Below, piece after piece: positions 25,807 through 35,135 of a DNA stretch of 64,000 bases. Positions within the stretch are counted from its first letter, which is position 1. Each line of letters opens with the position of its first letter. The DNA comes from Thauera sedimentorum (GTDB lineage Bacteria; Pseudomonadota; Gammaproteobacteria; Burkholderiales; Rhodocyclaceae): NCBI RefSeq assembly GCF_014489115.1, contig NZ_JACTAH010000001.1:992001-1056000 (forward strand). The letters are read 5' to 3'. The notes beneath the pieces were generated by a model. It searched no databases, was not told the origin of the DNA, and worked only from the letters and a program-made list of their open reading frames with translations. A program made the translations under genes and the position numbers.

Positions 25807-26796
25807 ATGAACCTGAAGCACCGCATCCTGCAGGCCCTCGGTTGTTCCATGCTTGCGCTCGGCGTCGGCGGCGCCGCGCAGGCGCAGACCACCTGGGACA
25901 TGCCCACCCCGTACCCGGCCAGCAACTTCCACACGGAGAACATCCAGCAGTTCGCCAACGAGGTCGCCGAGGCCAGCGGTGGCAAGCTGAAGATCACCGT
26001 CCATCCGAACGGCTCGCTGTTCAAGGCCAACGAGATCAAGCGCGCGGTGCAGGCCGGGCAGGCGCAGATCGGCGAAGTGCTGCTCTCCAGCCTGGCCAAC
26101 GAGGACGCGCTCTACGCGCTCGATACCGTGCCTTTCCTCGCCACCAGCTATGCCGATTCGCTCAAGCTGTGGCAGGCCTCGCGCGCCGCGGTGGAAGCCC
26201 GCCTGGCGAAGAACGGCCTGAAGCTGCTGTATTCGGTGGCCTGGCCGCCGCAGGGCATCTACTCCAAGACCGCGCTCAGTTCGATGGCCGATCTCAAGGG
26301 CGTGAAGATCCGCTCCTACAGCCCGACCGTCGCCCGCATGATCGAACTGATGGGCGCGCAGCCGGTGACCGTGCAGGCCGCCGACCTGACCCAGGCGCTG
26401 TCCACCGGCGTGGTGTCGGCCAACATCACCTCCTCGTCCACCGGCTATGACTCCAAGAGCTGGGAGCAACTCGACTACTTCTTCGACGTGCAGGCCTGGC
26501 TGCCGAAGAACGTGGTGTTCGTGTCGAAGAAGGCCTTCGACGCGCTCGATCCCGCCACCCAGCAGGCGGTGAGCAAGGCTGCCGCCGCCGCCGAAGAACG
26601 CGGCTGGAAGGTCTCCGAGGAGAAGACTGCCTGGTACGTTGCCCAGCTCAAGGCCAACAACATGAAGGTGCTGCCGGCTTCCGACGCGCTGCAGGCCGAG
26701 CTGCTGAAGGTGGGCGAGAAGATGACCGCCGAGTGGGTGGAACGCGCCGGCGCCGACGGGCAGAAGATTCTCGACGCCTACCGCGCGGCCCGGTAA
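25807..26796 (+). CDS. dctP: TRAP transporter, substrate-binding protein DctP
   Basis: 329 residues with signal peptide (MNLKHRILQALGCSMLALGVGGAAQA). The mature protein has DctP features: TTWDMPTPYPASNFHTENIQQFANEVAEASGGKLKITVHPNGSLFK and the Arg-bearing LKGVKIRSYSPTVARMIELMGAQPVTVQAADLTQAL, whose Arg usually holds the carboxylate of the ligand. It binds an organic acid in the periplasm. Pairing with pxpABC suggests the ligand may be 5-oxoproline or a related acid, which is inference. A REP pair separates it from dctQ, as happens between urtA and urtB. Confidence 0.94.
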   Translation: MNLKHRILQALGCSMLALGVGGAAQAQTTWDMPTPYPASNFHTENIQQFANEVAEASGGKLKITVHPNGSLFKANEIKRAVQAGQAQIGEVLLSSLANEDALYALDTVPFLATSYADSLKLWQASRAAVEARLAKNGLKLLYSVAWPPQGIYSKTALSSMADLKGVKIRSYSPTVARMIELMGAQPVTVQAADLTQALSTGVVSANITSSSTGYDSKSWEQLDYFFDVQAWLPKNVVFVSKKAFDALDPATQQAVSKAAAAAEERGWKVSEEKTAWYVAQLKANNMKVLPASDALQAELLKVGEKMTAEWVERAGADGQKILDAYRAAR

Positions 26797-26811
26797 CGCG
26801 ACCGCCCCCCT

Positions 26812-26888
26812 GTAGGAGCGGCCTTGGCCGCGATCCGCCGCTTGGGTGCGGCGATGAACGCCGCTATCGCGGGCAAGCCCGCTCCTAC
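26812..26888. repeat. REPIN between dctP and dctQ
   Basis: A direct GCGGCC-type hairpin (26812-26834) faces an inverted GCGGGC-type hairpin (26866-26888). It occupies most of the 127-bp gap between the abundant binding protein gene and the membrane genes, the same position as the REP cluster in the urt operon. Confidence 0.92.
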
Positions 26889-26923
26889 GCGTTTTTTCTT
26901 GGTTCATCTGTCAGGAGTCCGCC

Positions 26924-27442
26924 ATGAGAGCGTTCCTCGATTCCCTCTACCGCCTGTCCGGCGCACTGGCCGCGGTCGGCATGGTCGCCACGCTCGTCAT
27001 GGTGTCCGCCGGCATCGTCAGCCGGCCGCTGGGCATCTACCTGCCCGGCACCGACGACTACGCGGGCTACGCCATGGCCGCCTGCGGCTTCCTGGCGCTG
27101 GCCTACACCTTCAAGCACGGCGAGCACATTCGCGTGAGCCTGGTCATCGAGCGTGCCGGCCCGCGCCTGCGCCGCGCCCTCGAATGCTTCTCGCTGGCCT
27201 CGGCCACCGCGGTGGTCGCCATGCTGGCCTGGTACTCGGTGCGCCTGGCCTGGCAATCGCACGAGTTCGAGGAGATCTCGCAGGGCGTCGATGCGACGCC
27301 GCTGTGGATCCCTCAGCTGTCGATGGCCTTTGGCGCGCTGGTGCTGCTGATCGCAGTAGTCGACGACCTGGTGCTCGCCACCCTGGGGCGCGAGCCGCGA
27401 CGCCTGGCCACGGCCGGCGGCGAAGCCGTGCGCATGGAGTGA
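26924..27442 (+). CDS. dctQ: TRAP transporter, small permease DctQ
   Basis: 172 residues with four membrane segments: ALAAVGMVATLVMVSAGIVSR, YAGYAMAACGFLALAYTFKHGEHIRVSL, SLASATAVVAMLAWYSVRLAW and SMAFGALVLLIAVVDDLVLA. The KHGEHIRVSLVIER motif is typical of DctQ. It forms the membrane complex with DctM and lies 7 bp before it. ATG follows CAGGAGTCCGCC. Confidence 0.93.
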   Translation: MRAFLDSLYRLSGALAAVGMVATLVMVSAGIVSRPLGIYLPGTDDYAGYAMAACGFLALAYTFKHGEHIRVSLVIERAGPRLRRALECFSLASATAVVAMLAWYSVRLAWQSHEFEEISQGVDATPLWIPQLSMAFGALVLLIAVVDDLVLATLGREPRRLATAGGEAVRME

Positions 27443-27449
27443 GCCGGAC

Positions 27450-28748
27450 ATGGAACTGACCATTGCTGCACTCCTGATCGGCCTGATGCTGGCGCTGCTG
27501 GCCGGCGGGCTGTGGATCGGCCTGGCGCTGATGGCCATCGGCATCCTCGGCACGCTCGGCTTCACCCCGCGTGCGCCGGGCGACGGCATGGCGGTCGCGA
27601 TCTGGGGGGCGAACTCCAGCTGGACGCTGACCGCGCTGCCGCTCTTCCTGTGGATGGGCGAGATCCTCTTCCGCACCAAGCTCTCCGAGGACATGTTCAA
27701 GGGCCTGTCGCCCTGGCTGGAGCGCCTGCCGGGCCGCCTGCTGCACACCAACATCATCGGCTGTACGCTGTTCGCCGCGGTGTCCGGCTCCTCGGCGGCC
27801 ACCTGCGCGACCATCGGCAAGATCGCGCTGCCCGAGCTCACCCGCCGCGGCTACCCGGAGTCGATGGCGCTGGGCACGCTGGCCGGCGCGGGTACGCTGG
27901 GGCTGCTGATCCCGCCGTCCATCATCATGATCGTCTACGGCGTGTCGGCCGACGTATCTATCGCCAAGCTGTTCATCGGCGGCGTGCTGCCCGGCATCCT
28001 GCTCGCCGGGCTGTTCATGGGCTGGGTGGTGGGCTGGTCGCTGCTGAACCATGCGCGCATCCCGCCGGCCGACCTGCGCACCAACTTCGTCGGCAAGCTG
28101 CGCGCCTCGCGCAACCTGATCCCGGTGATTCTGCTGATTGGCGGCGTGCTCGGCTCGATCTACGCCGGCATCGCCACCGCCACCGAGGCGGCGGCGATCG
28201 GCGTGGTCGGCAGCCTGATCATCGCCGCCAGCCAGAAGTCGCTCACCCGCAAGAGCTTCATCGATGCGCTGATGGGCGCCACCCGGCTGTACTGCATGAT
28301 CGCGCTCATCCTCGGCGGTTCGGCCTTCCTGACCCTGGCCATGGGTTATATCGGCCTGCCGCGCCATCTGGCCGAATGGATAGGTTCGCTCGGCCTGTCG
28401 CAGGGCATGCTGCTGGTGGCGCTGGCGGTATTCTTCGTGCTGCTCGGCTGCTTCCTCGACGGCATTTCCATCGTGGTGCTCACCATGGCGGTGCTGCTGC
28501 CCACCATCCACGCGGCGGGCATCGATCCGCTGTGGTTCGGCGTGTTCGTGGTGGTGGTGGTGGAGATGGCCCAGATCACCCCGCCTGTGGGCTTCAACCT
28601 GTTCGTGCTGCAGGGGCTCACCGGCAAGCAGATCACCGAGATCGCGCGTTACGCGCTGCCGTATTTCCTGCTGATGGTGCTGGCGGTGGTGCTGCTCTAC
28701 CTGTTCCCCGGCCTGGTGACCTGGCTCCCCGCCCATATGATGGGCTGA
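27450..28748 (+). CDS. dctM: TRAP transporter, large permease DctM
   Basis: 432 residues, fully hydrophobic with about 11-12 membrane segments. Signatures include NIIGCTLFAAVSGSSAATCATIGKIALPELTRRGYPESMALGTLAGAGTLGLLIPPSIIMIVYG and, near the end, VVVVEMAQITPPVGFNLFVLQGLTG. It is the sodium-coupled transport subunit. The gene is followed by a strong terminator at 28790. Confidence 0.95.
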   Translation: MELTIAALLIGLMLALLAGGLWIGLALMAIGILGTLGFTPRAPGDGMAVAIWGANSSWTLTALPLFLWMGEILFRTKLSEDMFKGLSPWLERLPGRLLHTNIIGCTLFAAVSGSSAATCATIGKIALPELTRRGYPESMALGTLAGAGTLGLLIPPSIIMIVYGVSADVSIAKLFIGGVLPGILLAGLFMGWVVGWSLLNHARIPPADLRTNFVGKLRASRNLIPVILLIGGVLGSIYAGIATATEAAAIGVVGSLIIAASQKSLTRKSFIDALMGATRLYCMIALILGGSAFLTLAMGYIGLPRHLAEWIGSLGLSQGMLLVALAVFFVLLGCFLDGISIVVLTMAVLLPTIHAAGIDPLWFGVFVVVVVEMAQITPPVGFNLFVLQGLTGKQITEIARYALPYFLLMVLAVVLLYLFPGLVTWLPAHMMG

Positions 28749-28770
28749 AACCGGGCACGACCCGAAGGTG

Positions 28771-28787
28771 TGCACTGCAATGGTGCA
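28771..28787 (+). promoter_or_regulatory. NtrC-like binding site upstream of urease operon
   Basis: TGCACTGCAATGGTGCA is a 17-bp near-perfect dyad matching the NtrC consensus TGCACC-N5-GGTGCA at 11 of 12 fixed positions. It is about 112 bp upstream of the sigma54-like promoter of ureD, a usual distance for an NtrC enhancer. It lies between the dctM stop and its terminator. Confidence 0.6.
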
Positions 28788-28789
28788 TG

Positions 28790-28823
28790 AACGGCCCGCG
28801 GCGCTTGCGTTGCGGGCCGTTTT
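28790..28823 (+). terminator. Rho-independent terminator of dctPQM
   Basis: A perfect 10-bp stem AACGGCCCGC / GCGGGCCGTT with a 12-base loop runs into TTTT. It ends the TRAP operon and insulates the urease operon downstream. Confidence 0.88.
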
Positions 28824-28882
28824 GCATCTGGAGTGGCTGGTTATTGAGGGCAAGATGCTGATCTGAAAGCATTTAGACGATC

Positions 28883-28898
28883 TGGCGCGCCGATTGCT
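28883..28898 (+). promoter_or_regulatory. Sigma54-like -24/-12 promoter of ureD
   Basis: TGGCGCGCCGATTGCT fits the TGGCACG-N4-TTGCW pattern, with GG and GC at the required spacing. Together with the NtrC-like site 112 bp upstream it indicates nitrogen-limitation control of urease. The expected transcription start falls at about 28908-28910, on or next to the ureD ATG, so the message would have almost no leader. Confidence 0.55.
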
Positions 28899-28909
28899 AA
28901 ATAGCCGGC

Positions 28910-29794
28910 ATGAACGCCGTCACCGAGCGCCCGGACCTCCTCGCCCAGCCCGCCGTCACGCCAGCCCGCGCCGGCTGGCATGCCGCGCTCGCGCTCGAGT
29001 ACCGGCGCCGCGGCGCGCGCACCCTGCTCGCCGCACGCCGCCACCATGGCCCCCTGGTGGTGCAGCGCCCGCTCTACCCGGAAGGCGAGGCGGTGTGCCA
29101 CACCATCCTGGTGCATCCGCCAGCCGGCATCGTCGGCGGCGACCATCTGAACTTCTCCGCCACGCTGGGCGAGGGCGCCCACGTACTGCTGACCACGCCC
29201 GGCGCCGGCAAGTGGTATCGCTCGGCCGGTGGCGATACGCCGCCGGGACGCTTCGACCAGCGCATCGAACTGGCCGCCGGCGCACTGTGCGAATGGCTGC
29301 CGCAGGAGAGCATCGTCTATGACGGTGCGCTGGGCGAGCAGACCCTGGCGGTGGAACTCGCCGGCGACGCCTGCTTCATCGGCAGCGAGATGCTGTGCCT
29401 GGGCCGCACCGGTTCCGGCGAGCGCTTCAACCGCGGCGCGCTGGCGCTGTCCACCCGCATCAGCCGCGACGGCCGTCCGCTGTGGCTGGAAGCCGGCCGC
29501 ATCGACGGCGGCGGCGCGCTGCTCGATTCCCCCGCCGGGCTCGCCGGCCAGCCGGTGGTCGGCACGCTGCTGGCCGCCAGCCCGCAAGTGGACGAGGCGC
29601 TGCGCGATGCCTGCCGGGAGATCCCGCCCGCTGCAGGCGAGGGCGGCGTGACCCTGCTGCCCGGGCTGCTGGTAGCGCGCTGGCTGGGGCCGCAGGCCGA
29701 AGCCGGGCAGCACTGGCTGCGTGCGTTGTGGCAGGTGTTGCGCCCGGCGCTCGCCGGCCGCGCGGCCGAGAAGCCGCGGATATGGAGTACCTAG
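28910..29794 (+). CDS. ureD: Urease accessory protein UreD
   Basis: 294 residues (MNAVTERPDLLAQPAVTPARAGWHAALALEY). UreD signatures are RRHHGPLVVQRPLYPEGEAVCHTILVHPPAGIVGGDHL, LTTPGAGKWYRS and ALCEWLPQESIVYDGA. It is the scaffold that, with UreF and UreG, brings nickel to apo-urease. No ribosome binding site precedes ATG 28910, and the predicted sigma54 start lies at the same place, so translation may be leaderless. A REPIN separates it from ureA. Confidence 0.95.
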   Translation: MNAVTERPDLLAQPAVTPARAGWHAALALEYRRRGARTLLAARRHHGPLVVQRPLYPEGEAVCHTILVHPPAGIVGGDHLNFSATLGEGAHVLLTTPGAGKWYRSAGGDTPPGRFDQRIELAAGALCEWLPQESIVYDGALGEQTLAVELAGDACFIGSEMLCLGRTGSGERFNRGALALSTRISRDGRPLWLEAGRIDGGGALLDSPAGLAGQPVVGTLLAASPQVDEALRDACREIPPAAGEGGVTLLPGLLVARWLGPQAEAGQHWLRALWQVLRPALAGRAAEKPRIWST

Positions 29795-29823
29795 TGTCAG
29801 GCGAGATTGCGCATGACGCGCCC

Positions 29824-29895
29824 GTAGGAGCGGCCTTGGCCGCGATCCGGCCTTTGTTGAGCCGAGCGCCGCATCGCGGCCAAGGCCGCTCCTAC
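29824..29895. repeat. REPIN between ureD and ureA
   Basis: A direct GCGGCC-type hairpin at 29824 and an inverted one at 29873 with a 26-bp loop. It lies inside the urease operon between an accessory gene and the structural genes. No promoter is obvious after it. Confidence 0.92.
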
Positions 29896-29944
29896 GGGGC
29901 AGGGCGCGCGTCTGGAACGCACAACTAAGAAACGAGGAGAACCC

Positions 29945-30247
29945 ATGGAACTGACCCCCCGCGAGAAGGACAAGCTGCTGCTGTTTACCGCCGGCCTGGT
30001 GGCCGAGCGCCGCCTCGCGCGCGGCGTGAAGCTGAACTACCCGGAGGCGGTGGCGCTGATCAGTTGCGCCATTCTGGAAGGCGCGCGCGACGGGCGCACG
30101 GTGGCCGAGCTGATGAGCTACGGCGCCACCTTGCTGACCCGCGAGCAGGTCATGGACGGCGTGCCGGAGATGATCCCCGAGATCCAGGTGGAGGCCACCT
30201 TCCCGGACGGCACCAAGCTGGTCACCGTGCATCACCCCATCCCCTGA
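29945..30247 (+). CDS. ureA: Urease subunit gamma
   Basis: 100 residues, exactly the family length: [60 protein letters not shown]... ending [18 protein letters not shown]. It is the small structural subunit of urease, which hydrolyses urea to ammonia and carbamate. ATG follows GAGGAGAACCC. It lies 14 bp before ureB. Confidence 0.98.
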   Translation: MELTPREKDKLLLFTAGLVAERRLARGVKLNYPEAVALISCAILEGARDGRTVAELMSYGATLLTREQVMDGVPEMIPEIQVEATFPDGTKLVTVHHPIP

Positions 30248-30261
30248 AGGAGCGTGCAGCG

Positions 30262-30566
30262 ATGATTCCCGGAGAAATCCTCACCCGCGAGGGCGAGATC
30301 GAACTCAACGCCGGCCGCGCCACCGTGAGCCTGACGGTGACCAACACCGGCGACCGCCCGGTGCAGGTCGGTTCGCACTACCACTTTGCCGAAACCAATG
30401 CCGCGCTCGACTTCGACCGCGCCGCCGCCCGCGGCTGCCGGCTGGACATCGCCGCCGGCACCGCGGTGCGCTTCGAGCCCGGCCAGGCGCGCACTGTGCA
30501 ACTGGTGGAACTCGCCGGCGAGCGCGTGGTGTATGGCTTCAACGCCCAGGTGATGGGGAAACTCTG

Positions 30567-30567
<1 letters not shown>
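30262..30567 (+). CDS. ureB: Urease subunit beta
   Basis: 101 residues from ATG 30262 ([46 protein letters not shown]), the standard UreB start, preceded by AAGGAGCGTGCAGCG. The TGA shares its last base with the ureC ATG (TGATG), so translation is coupled. Confidence 0.98.
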
Positions 30568-32276
<1,709 letters not shown>

Positions 32277-32290
32277 ACCGGAGAACGACC

Positions 32291-32863
32291 ATGCTGACCA
32301 CTCACCATGCCCCGGCAAGCGCCGCGACCGCACCCGCCAGCGCCATTCCTGCCGACACCACTGTCCGGAACCCCGCCATGCTGCTGATCGAAACCCTGTA
32401 CACCGGCCACGCGGTGGCCAGCGAGCACCTCGAACTGTCCTTCGAATACCGTACCAAGAGCCGCCTGCGCGCCACCCTGAAGTCCGGCGAGGAGGTCGGC
32501 CTGTTCCTGCCGCGCGGCACCATCCTGCGCGGCGGCATGAAGCTCGCCGCGGCCGACGGGCGCATCGTCGAAGTGCTCGCCGCCCCCGAGGAGCTGCTCG
32601 AAGTGCGCTGCGCCGACGCGCTGGAACTGGCCCGCGCCGCCTACCACCTGGGCAACCGCCACGTCGCGGTGGAACTGGGCGAAGGCTGGCTGCGCATCCA
32701 GGCCGACCACGTGCTGGAAGGCATGCTCGCCGGTTTGGGCGCCACGGTGACCGCGGTCACCGCGCCCTTCGAGCCGGAAGCCGGCGCCTACGCGCATGGT
32801 CACCAGCATCCGGGCGAAGGCTCCAGCGCCGCGCGCATCCATGTGATGGGCGGCAGCTACTGA
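32291..32863 (+). CDS. ureE: Urease accessory protein UreE (nickel chaperone)
   Basis: 190 residues from ATG 32291, preceded by CCGGAGAACGACC. The conserved core starts about residue 30 ([31 protein letters not shown]), so there is an N-terminal extension of 29 residues with a single HH. Core motifs are [17 protein letters not shown] and [30 protein letters not shown], which contains the dimer-interface His. The C-terminal tail has only a short His cluster (AHGHQHPGE) rather than a long poly-His end. It delivers nickel to UreG/UreD. Confidence 0.95.
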   Translation: MLTTHHAPASAATAPASAIPADTTVRNPAMLLIETLYTGHAVASEHLELSFEYRTKSRLRATLKSGEEVGLFLPRGTILRGGMKLAAADGRIVEVLAAPEELLEVRCADALELARAAYHLGNRHVAVELGEGWLRIQADHVLEGMLAGLGATVTAVTAPFEPEAGAYAHGHQHPGEGSSAARIHVMGGSY

Positions 32864-32874
32864 GATCGCACGCC

Positions 32875-33582
32875 ATGCTGCCGCTCGTCCGCCTGCTGCA
32901 ACTGGTCAGTCCCGCGCTGCCGGTGGGTGCCTACACCTATTCGCAGGGCCTGGAATGGGCGGTGGAGGCCGGCACCGTGCGCACCGAGGCCGATGCCGCG
33001 CGCTGGATCGGTGACCTGCTCGAACACGGCACCGGCGCCTTCGAAGCGCCGCTCGCCGCCCGCCTGCTCGCCGCCTGGGCGCAGGCCGGGGAGGGCGGTG
33101 CGGAGGCGGGTGAGGCACTGGCCGAGGTCGCCGCACTGAACGCCGACTTCCTCGCCAGCCGGGAAACCGCCGAGCTGCGCGCCGAGACCGTGCAGATGGG
33201 GTACTCGCTGGTCCGCCTGCTCACCGGTCTGCCAGCTTTCGCGGCATTGCCCGGCTGGGTGGATCGGCTGGAAGCGATCGAAGAACCGGCCTTTCCCACC
33301 GCGTGGACGGCTGCCGCGGCCGCCTGGCAGGTGCCGCCGGGCGAGGCGGTGGCCGCCTACCTGTGGGCCTGGGCGGAGAATCAGGTGATGGCCGCGGTCA
33401 AGGCGGTGCCCTTGGGACAAAGCGCCGGGCAGCGTCTGCTGGCCACGCTGGGCGAGCGCATCCCGGCGGTGGCCGAGCGCGCGCTGGTGCTGCCGCGCGG
33501 CGCCTGGAGCAACTTCTCGCCCGCGCTGGCCATCGCCAGCAGCCGGCACGAAACCCAATACACCCGGCTGTTCCGCTCGTAG
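32875..33582 (+). CDS. ureF: Urease accessory protein UreF
   Basis: 235 residues from ATG 32875 (MLPLVRLLQLVSPALPVGAYTYSQGLEWAVEAGTV), the standard UreF opening. Further conserved parts are LNADFLASRETAELRAETVQMGYSL and YLWAWAENQVMAAVKAVPLGQSAGQRLL. It bridges UreD and UreG and controls the GTPase. It starts 11 bp after ureE. A REPIN of about 73 bp separates it from ureG. Confidence 0.96.
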   Translation: MLPLVRLLQLVSPALPVGAYTYSQGLEWAVEAGTVRTEADAARWIGDLLEHGTGAFEAPLAARLLAAWAQAGEGGAEAGEALAEVAALNADFLASRETAELRAETVQMGYSLVRLLTGLPAFAALPGWVDRLEAIEEPAFPTAWTAAAAAWQVPPGEAVAAYLWAWAENQVMAAVKAVPLGQSAGQRLLATLGERIPAVAERALVLPRGAWSNFSPALAIASSRHETQYTRLFRS

Positions 33583-33611
33583 AGACACGAATGAATACCC
33601 GAACCGGACCC

Positions 33612-33684
33612 GTAGGAGCGGCCTTGGCCGCGATGCGGTAGTGGGTGTCCTTACAGACCGTATCGCGGCCAAGGCCGCTCCTGC
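33612..33684. repeat. REPIN between ureF and ureG
   Basis: A direct GCGGCC-type hairpin at 33612 and an inverted one at 33662. It is the second REPIN inside the urease cluster. Confidence 0.92.
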
Positions 33685-33705
33685 AAACCGAAGGAGTCGT
33701 ACCCC

Positions 33706-34329
33706 ATGAACAACACCCAACCCCTGCGCGTCGGCATCGGCGGACCGGTCGGCTCCGGCAAGACCGCCCTGACCCTGGCGCTTTGCCTGGCGCTGCGCGA
33801 CAAGTACAACATCGCGGTGGTCACCAACGACATCTACACCGCCGAGGATGCGCAGTTCCTGGTGCGCAACGAGGCGCTCGCCCCGGAGCGCATCATCGGC
33901 GTGGAAACCGGCGGCTGCCCGCACACCGCGATCCGCGAGGACGCCTCGATCAACCTGGAGGCGGTGGACCGCCTGAACCGGCGTTTCCCGGGGCTGGACA
34001 TCATCTTCGTCGAGTCCGGCGGCGACAACCTGGCGGCGACCTTCTCGCCGGAGCTCTCCGACCTGACCCTCTACGTCATCGATGTGTCGGCCGGCGACAA
34101 GATCCCGCGCAAGGGCGGCCCCGGCATCACCCGCAGCGACCTGCTGGTGATCAACAAGATCGACCTCGCGCCGCTGGTCGGCGCCTCGCTGGAAGTCATG
34201 GACCGCGACGCGCGCAAGATGCGCGGCGAGCGTCCCTTCGTCTTCAGCAACCAGAAGACCGGCCAGGGCCTGGCCGAGATCATCGACTTCATCGAACGCC
34301 AGGGCCTGCTGCTGCCCGCGGCGGCCTGA
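33706..34329 (+). CDS. ureG: Urease accessory GTPase UreG
   Basis: 207 residues. P-loop [18 protein letters not shown], the metal-binding motif of UreG at [17 protein letters not shown] (CPH), the switch region [22 protein letters not shown] and the NKxD base motif [14 protein letters not shown] are all present. It hydrolyses GTP to load nickel into the urease active site. ATG follows AAGGAGTCGTACCCC. A short gap leads to ureJ. Confidence 0.98.
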   Translation: MNNTQPLRVGIGGPVGSGKTALTLALCLALRDKYNIAVVTNDIYTAEDAQFLVRNEALAPERIIGVETGGCPHTAIREDASINLEAVDRLNRRFPGLDIIFVESGGDNLAATFSPELSDLTLYVIDVSAGDKIPRKGGPGITRSDLLVINKIDLAPLVGASLEVMDRDARKMRGERPFVFSNQKTGQGLAEIIDFIERQGLLLPAAA

Positions 34330-34360
34330 ACGCCCAATCACCTCTCACCAAGGAGCGCAC

Positions 34361-34936
34361 ATGAACATCGCCCGTCTCGCCACCGCCGCCGGCCTCGCCC
34401 TGTGGGCCGGCGCCGCCGCCGCCCATCCGGGCCACGAATCCGCCAGCTTCTTCTCCGGTATCACGCACCCGTTGGGTGGCGCCGACCACCTGCTGGCCAT
34501 GCTCGCCGTCGGCCTCTACGCCGCGCGCCAGGCCGGCCGCCAGCGCTGGGCGCTGCCTGCAAGCTTCGTGCTGGCGATGCTGGCCGGTGCCGGGCTGGGC
34601 GCGCTGGGCATCATGCTGCCCGCGGTGGAAGCCGGCATCGCCGCCTCGGTGCTGGTGCTGGGCCTGCTGATCGCCTTCGCCGCCCGCCTGCCGGTGGCCG
34701 CCGCGCTGCCGCTGGTGGCGGGCTTCGCGCTGTTCCACGGCCATGCCCACCACGCCGAGATGGGCGAGGGCACGCTGGCCGCCTACGCCGCCGGCTTCGC
34801 GCTGGCCACCGCGGCGCTGCACGCTGCGGGCTATCTGGTCGGCCGCTGGCTGCCGCAGAGCCTGTGGGCGCAGCGTCTGCAGCGCGCCGCCGGCGCACTG
34901 ATCGCCGGCGCGGGGGCGGTGTTCCTGGGGGCCTGA
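34361..34936 (+). CDS. ureJ: HupE/UreJ family membrane protein
   Basis: 191 residues with about six membrane segments after a signal-like start (MNIARLATAAGLALWAGAAAAHPGHE). The HPGHES...GITHPLGGADHLLAMLAVGLYAARQ motif and later AGFALFHGHAHHAEM are typical HupE/UreJ metal-site residues. It probably takes up nickel for urease, as suggested by its place right after ureG (31-bp gap). Direct evidence for its substrate is absent from the sequence. Confidence 0.92.
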   Translation: MNIARLATAAGLALWAGAAAAHPGHESASFFSGITHPLGGADHLLAMLAVGLYAARQAGRQRWALPASFVLAMLAGAGLGALGIMLPAVEAGIAASVLVLGLLIAFAARLPVAAALPLVAGFALFHGHAHHAEMGEGTLAAYAAGFALATAALHAAGYLVGRWLPQSLWAQRLQRAAGALIAGAGAVFLGA

Positions 34937-34945
34937 AACCTTCCG

Positions 34946-34965
34946 GCGCAGCGCCTTCGCTGCGC
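34946..34965 (+). terminator. Hairpin after ureJ, probable weak terminator
   Basis: A perfect 8-bp stem GCGCAGCG / CGCTGCGC with loop CCTT lies 10 bp after the ureJ stop. It is followed by TGCAATATTTACG rather than a clear T-run, so termination would be partial. Confidence 0.4.
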
Positions 34966-35135
34966 TGCAATATTTACGACATCTTTACGCGCCGCTCACT
35001 AGCATCCGCTCACCAGTTGCCGGACCGGCCGGGCTCATCGGGCCGTCCGCCGCAACGCCCCCGACACGGTGAGACGCGTGCTAGGCAACAAGCAATACGC
35101 ATCCGCCGGCCTCCGTCGCTGAACGGGGCCGGCGC

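Noticed and set aside
33640-33662. CTGTAAGG on the minus strand near ureG resembling the ECF -35 box
   Set aside because: It lies in a REPIN loop, lacks the preceding GC, has no CGAC at 15-16 bp and points away from any gene.
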